Shown here piece after piece: positions 17,406 to 20,874 of a stretch of DNA of 20,874 nt (position 1 is its first letter; each line of letters starts with the position of its first letter). Where the stretch lies: the NCBI GenBank assembly GCA_021464525.1, contig JADRCO010001258.1:1-20874 (forward strand). The letters are read 5' to 3'. The notes beneath the pieces are model-generated. The model saw only the letters and a list, made by a program, of their open reading frames with translations. It was not told the origin of the DNA and did not search any database. This DNA comes from Rhizophagus sp. LPA8_4_AMF (taxonomy: Eukaryota; Glomeromycota; Glomeromycetes; Glomerales; Glomeraceae). The position numbers and the translations under genes are program-made.

Positions 17406-20297
17406 CCGGTCTTATTTCTGATAGGATCATCCAATCGGGTCGCATTTGTTCTTCATCTTCCAGTTTTTCGTACTCATGATCTGTTTCTTCATCATTCAAT
17501 TCATCATCTAAATTATTTACAGGAGGACCAAGTAAGTCGGTCTTCTTTTCAATTTTTTCACGATATTTAATAAATAGTTCTGACCACGAAAGGCTATTAT
17601 TTTCAGTTAATTGACTAACTCCCAATGGTAAACATGTAGAAGAACTTTTACCTGACAATATTCTTCCCATTGTGGACCATTATGTTGAGGTGAAGGACAA
17701 GGCCAGATACGTATAATATTTTTGCGTTTGCTAATTTTCCACTAACCTTTCCAAAGGTGGTATTTTAAGAAAAGCTGAAACAATGATAGATGGTCAAGCT
17801 CAATAGGTCTATTCCAATATTTTTGTAGTGGTGACTGTATGGTTCGGCCATTCTCACCATTTGCTGAAAAAGATTCTTCTCCCACATTTTCAGTTCCACA
17901 GATCCATTGAGGTGATTGCTTATTGATATTTAAGGTTACAAATCAATGACTGCAATGATAAAGGGGAATGCTAAGGAGGAGATGACATGTTTCCTGCGCA
18001 GAGATATCACGCTCCACAACAGTGTGAAGTAACAAACCTTGAAATACAGATAGTGATGAAGCATCAGATTATTCCTGTCTAAAATCTTCTTCAGTATTTC
18101 TGAGAAAGCTGTAGAATGAGGTTCAGATTTACTTGCGTATTTGGAGATATACTGTAAAGTCATGTTCATACTTAGTATTGGTTTCAAATCAATATTCGCA
18201 CGCCAACCCTAAAGTTGTACTCGTTCATGCGGATTAATTAATGGATCGTTCCTAACTGTTACCAGTTCTAGTTTCCCATTATCATCACGTAAGCATGTAT
18301 TTTCTGTGGTCTCTTTCAGATAGCTGAATCTGCAAGTTTGTTGTCCTGAGCGATCCACATGAAGACAATATGAAGGATTGCATCTTGTGTGCCTTTGCAG
18401 TTTATTAATCAGTTCTATATAATCCTGTAGGTCATCATGCATATCATCAGGATGTTTATGACAGGGGTGCTGACCGTGCTGTTTGGAAACAGGTGCATCA
18501 AGACTAAAGAATCTAGGTACTGTACCACATTATTCATCATCACTTCATCTTCTTTCATTCTTTCCCAATTGATAGATGGTGCATCTTTTCTTTTCCCAAT
18601 GCCATGTACATGAGTACTGCCACGATGTTGCTACTTGAACCTGTACCAATAATCTTCAAGGTTCCATTTTGGGATCAACACTTTTTCCATGAACAATTTG
18701 AAACGTTTTTCAAAGAACCACGCTGCAATATGGGAATTGTTGATTAGATCTTGACGTCTGTATTTATCTGCCTCCTGTTTTGTCAATTAGCTTCAAATTT
18801 TACTATGCGGCATTAGATCATGTAGTTTTGGCCAGTGCAAGTCAGCTGCACTAAAAGTAAAAAACATTAATCCCTGAGGTCCTAACTGTCTAATCATATC
18901 CTTTAACTTATACTGGCACTACTTGATCCAAAACTGACGAGTACCATGCAAACTTTTACTAAAACGTACGATTTTTTCTGCATATGACTATCATTTTCGA
19001 CTATCTTTTGTACTTCTTCAACTGTATACTGCTCACCGTTTAAATTCTGCTTTACATATACTTTACCTTCCTGAAGCGCTCTCCATCACATCTGTGAATT
19101 TAGTGCAAAATAGCATCAACGAAGATGACGAGCAAATCTTTCATCTTTATATTTTAGGAAATGCAAGAAGTACTTAGCCGGCTTAATATCCCTAACATGT
19201 TCTGACCTAAGATCAGCTTTACTGGTTGGATATAATATCAGAAATGCGCACGCAATATATCCAGGTGTTTGAAATTCATTGACGGGATTTCCATCAATAC
19301 TTGGCCACATAAGAGGTTTTATCAGTTTGCATTTGAACGAACGCTTCATCAATAGAACGCTCTTCATTAGGAGATGGAAGAGAAGCAGGAATGAAGTTAC
19401 TATTTATCGAGTCTTCAAACTTGTCACCATTATTATCTAAGTCATCACCTTCTTTTCCTTCTACATCTTCCAGATGAAAAAGTTGATCATCGATTGGACC
19501 ATTTTCAGGTAATGATTGCAACATTTCAGTATCTATTACAATATTATAGTAATAGCGGTTATTTTCTTTAACCAGTAAAGTGTATGAGAAACTTTGGAAC
19601 GTCGAACGTTAAAATGTCTGAATGCCGAACCATTTGAAGACTGATGTTATATGACAAGAATATCAAGCGATGATGGATTTCGAGGAAGGCGCGTTGCAAA
19701 CTCTAATGCATCTTGTAAAAAATTTATTACATTACCACAGTACGCGTATTAACCTCCACGAAGGTGATATACTGAAACAATAGGAAATATTCGCGCAATC
19801 AACATTTCTTCTATTTCTGTTAAGCCTCTTAATTCCTCCGGAACTTTACCTGGCTCCATGTTATTTTCAGCAGAAAACTTTTTCACCTCCTTATTATTGT
19901 TATAATGGTAGCGACGACATTCACCTTTTATAAGTTCAATGGATACGAATCATTCATTACATTTAGGGCAAAGGTTATGATGAAGTTTACTCATCTCTGT
20001 GCAAAAATTATGCAGAAGTTCCAGATCAGTTTCAGAAAGCTGTTGGTTGACGATGTCTTGATTATAGGTTTCATTCTGGTGATTGATTCATTCATCAATA
20101 TTTTCTAAAACACGACCTTTTCTTTTATTATGTTTTCATTCACGATCTCTACTTAGCCACGCCTCATGCTGTTCTGGAGTTTCTATTGACCTTTTCACTC
20201 ATTTATTTTCTCAGTTTTTCGATAGGTGTAGTTCACGCTGTTCAACAGTTTCATTTTCTCTGGATTTTCATTTTCGAAGTGTTGATTGGTAAGACAT
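16870..20297 (-). pseudogene. Helitron Rep/helicase relic (DUF6570-like region, Helitron-like N domain, Pif1 fragment)
   Basis: Read on the minus strand from ATG 20297. First come Glu/Arg-rich repeats (ETVEQREL, ETPEQHEAWLSRDRE), then a zinc-finger-like CPKC (19959-19970) and GECRRYH, then a DUF6570-type region (NNMEPGKVPEELRGLTEIEE near 19800-19870). Next is the Helitron_like_N / rolling-circle Rep region (GPQGLMFFTFSAADLHWPKL; GSTHVHGIG with the HUH-type His-Val-His at 18604-18612; LQRHTRCNPSYC; LQYISKYASKSEP). A linker and the start of a Pif1 helicase follow. At least a dozen in-frame stops (e.g. 20268, 19749, 19086, 18631, 18209) and several frameshifts (about 19590, 19330, 18990, 18500, 18030, 17610, 17390) rule out function. 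Intact Helitrons of this type encode well over 1,000 residues; most of the helicase is missing. Most similarity calls are from memory of the family. Confidence 0.9.
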
Positions 20298-20590
20298 TTT
20301 AAACACAAAAGTACAAAACATAAAATATTGGTTTAATCTACGATTTACAGGATCACACTTTATTTTATCAAATTTTAGAAATAATGATTTAGAGGAGCAC
20401 ACAGCAATTTATTATTATTAACACTTTAACACTTTTAAAAGCAATGATATTTATTATTGAATTTTATCACAATTAATAAATTGTTACGAAAAAAGAATTT
20501 TATAATTTGTTACTAAAAAAGTAATTAAAACATATTATTTAAAAAATTAACGGTATTTTGTTTTGTTTTTTAGTTTATTTCTACGTGAGC
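20298..20590. other. 5' flank of the Helitron relic; no gene
   Basis: AT-rich sequence upstream (minus strand) of the relic's ATG. No ORF is recognisable. The true 5' end of the Helitron (expected to begin TC next to an A) cannot be fixed from one copy. Confidence 0.35.
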
Positions 20591-20680
20591 GTTACACCTG
20601 ATCCTAAAATTTCATTAGCTAAATTTAATTGTTGTTGTTGCTATGTAATTAATGGTTACGCCTGATCCTAAAATTTCATT
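20591..20680. repeat. 26-bp direct repeat, 64-bp offset
   Basis: GTTACACCTGATCCTAAAAT plus TTCATT (20591-20616) recurs at 20655-20680 with one mismatch (GTTACGCC). The two copies are 38 bp apart, between the Helitron relic and the tnp2 fragment, so they may mark an element boundary or a subterminal repeat. Confidence 0.7.
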
Positions 20681-20683
20681 GGT

Positions 20684-20874
20684 CATACACGTGGCAAGAC
20701 AGATATTACATGCTATCGAGTAGAATGGAAAGTTCTTAGCTAAAGCTTCAGACAATAATTTACCTCAAGAATTAAGGGTAAAAAAAGAAAATTTAATGGT
20801 AACATTAATAATTCCAGGACCAAAACAACCTCAAGATTTTAATTCATTTCTCTATCCATTAATTCAAGAGATGA
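20684..20874 (+). pseudogene. tnp2-family (CACTA/EnSpm-like) transposase fragment, cut by window edge
   Basis: A plus-strand frame includes LAKASDNNLPQELRVKKENL, then MVTLIIPGPKQPQDFNSFLY and PLIQEM up to the last base. The core IPGPK-x-P followed by a Tyr/Leu-Pro-Leu-Ile stretch is typical of the Transposase_21 (tnp2) family of CACTA elements. Upstream the frame has a TAG near 20720, so the fragment is probably decayed or starts later. Only about 60 codons are visible; the rest lies beyond the window. Confidence 0.65.

Noticed and set aside
1..20874. tRNA, rRNA or CRISPR arrays
   Set aside because: No cloverleaf, rRNA-like block or regularly spaced repeats found by eye; divergent ncRNAs could be missed without covariance models.

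Overview
The window looks like an AT-rich fungal nuclear contig. Short phase-0 spliceosomal introns (64-93 nt), a fungal VCX1-type Ca2+/H+ exchanger family, a Helitron relic with a DUF6570-like front end, a LINE relic and a CACTA-like (tnp2) fragment together suggest a repeat-rich arbuscular mycorrhizal fungus (Glomeromycotina, Rhizophagus-like). The organism assignment is inference; the gene content is read from the sequence.

Left half (about 1.0-10.8 kb): three tandem, same-strand (minus) cation/H+ exchanger genes: A (1065-2690, 416 aa), B (6542-8217, 434 aa) and C (9164-10799, 412 codons). Each has six exons, with all five introns at equivalent protein positions and all in phase 0, so the array arose by duplication. 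Copy C keeps the canonical c-1 (GNAVE) and c-2 (GNAAE) signatures but has a one-base insertion in exon 5. Copies A and B are open throughout but share altered signatures: SNTVE in c-1, and a Lys in place of the Asn of c-2. Their acidic M6-M7 linkers have also diverged, expanded in A and lost in B. The spacers hold small mobile-element remnants, including a 187-bp MITE with an 8-bp target duplication, and several hairpins.

Middle (about 10.8-13.2 kb): mostly noncoding AT-rich DNA with a small ORF, an inverted-repeat element and an unrecognised coding relic split by a frameshift.

Right half (about 13.2-20.9 kb): transposon remains, nearly all on the minus strand. In order they are: a 5'-truncated LINE reverse transcriptase C-terminus bounded by 11-bp direct repeats; an unrecognised two-frame ORF pair with a 39-residue internal duplication; and a 3.4-kb Helitron Rep/helicase pseudogene that keeps a recognisable HUH-type His-x-His and a Walker A motif but is full of stops and stops short in the helicase. 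The window ends in a plus-strand tnp2 transposase fragment cut by the edge.

The only genes likely to be functional in the host are the exchangers, which by family knowledge would move Ca2+ or another divalent cation into the vacuole in exchange for protons. I see no rRNA, tRNA or CRISPR array.
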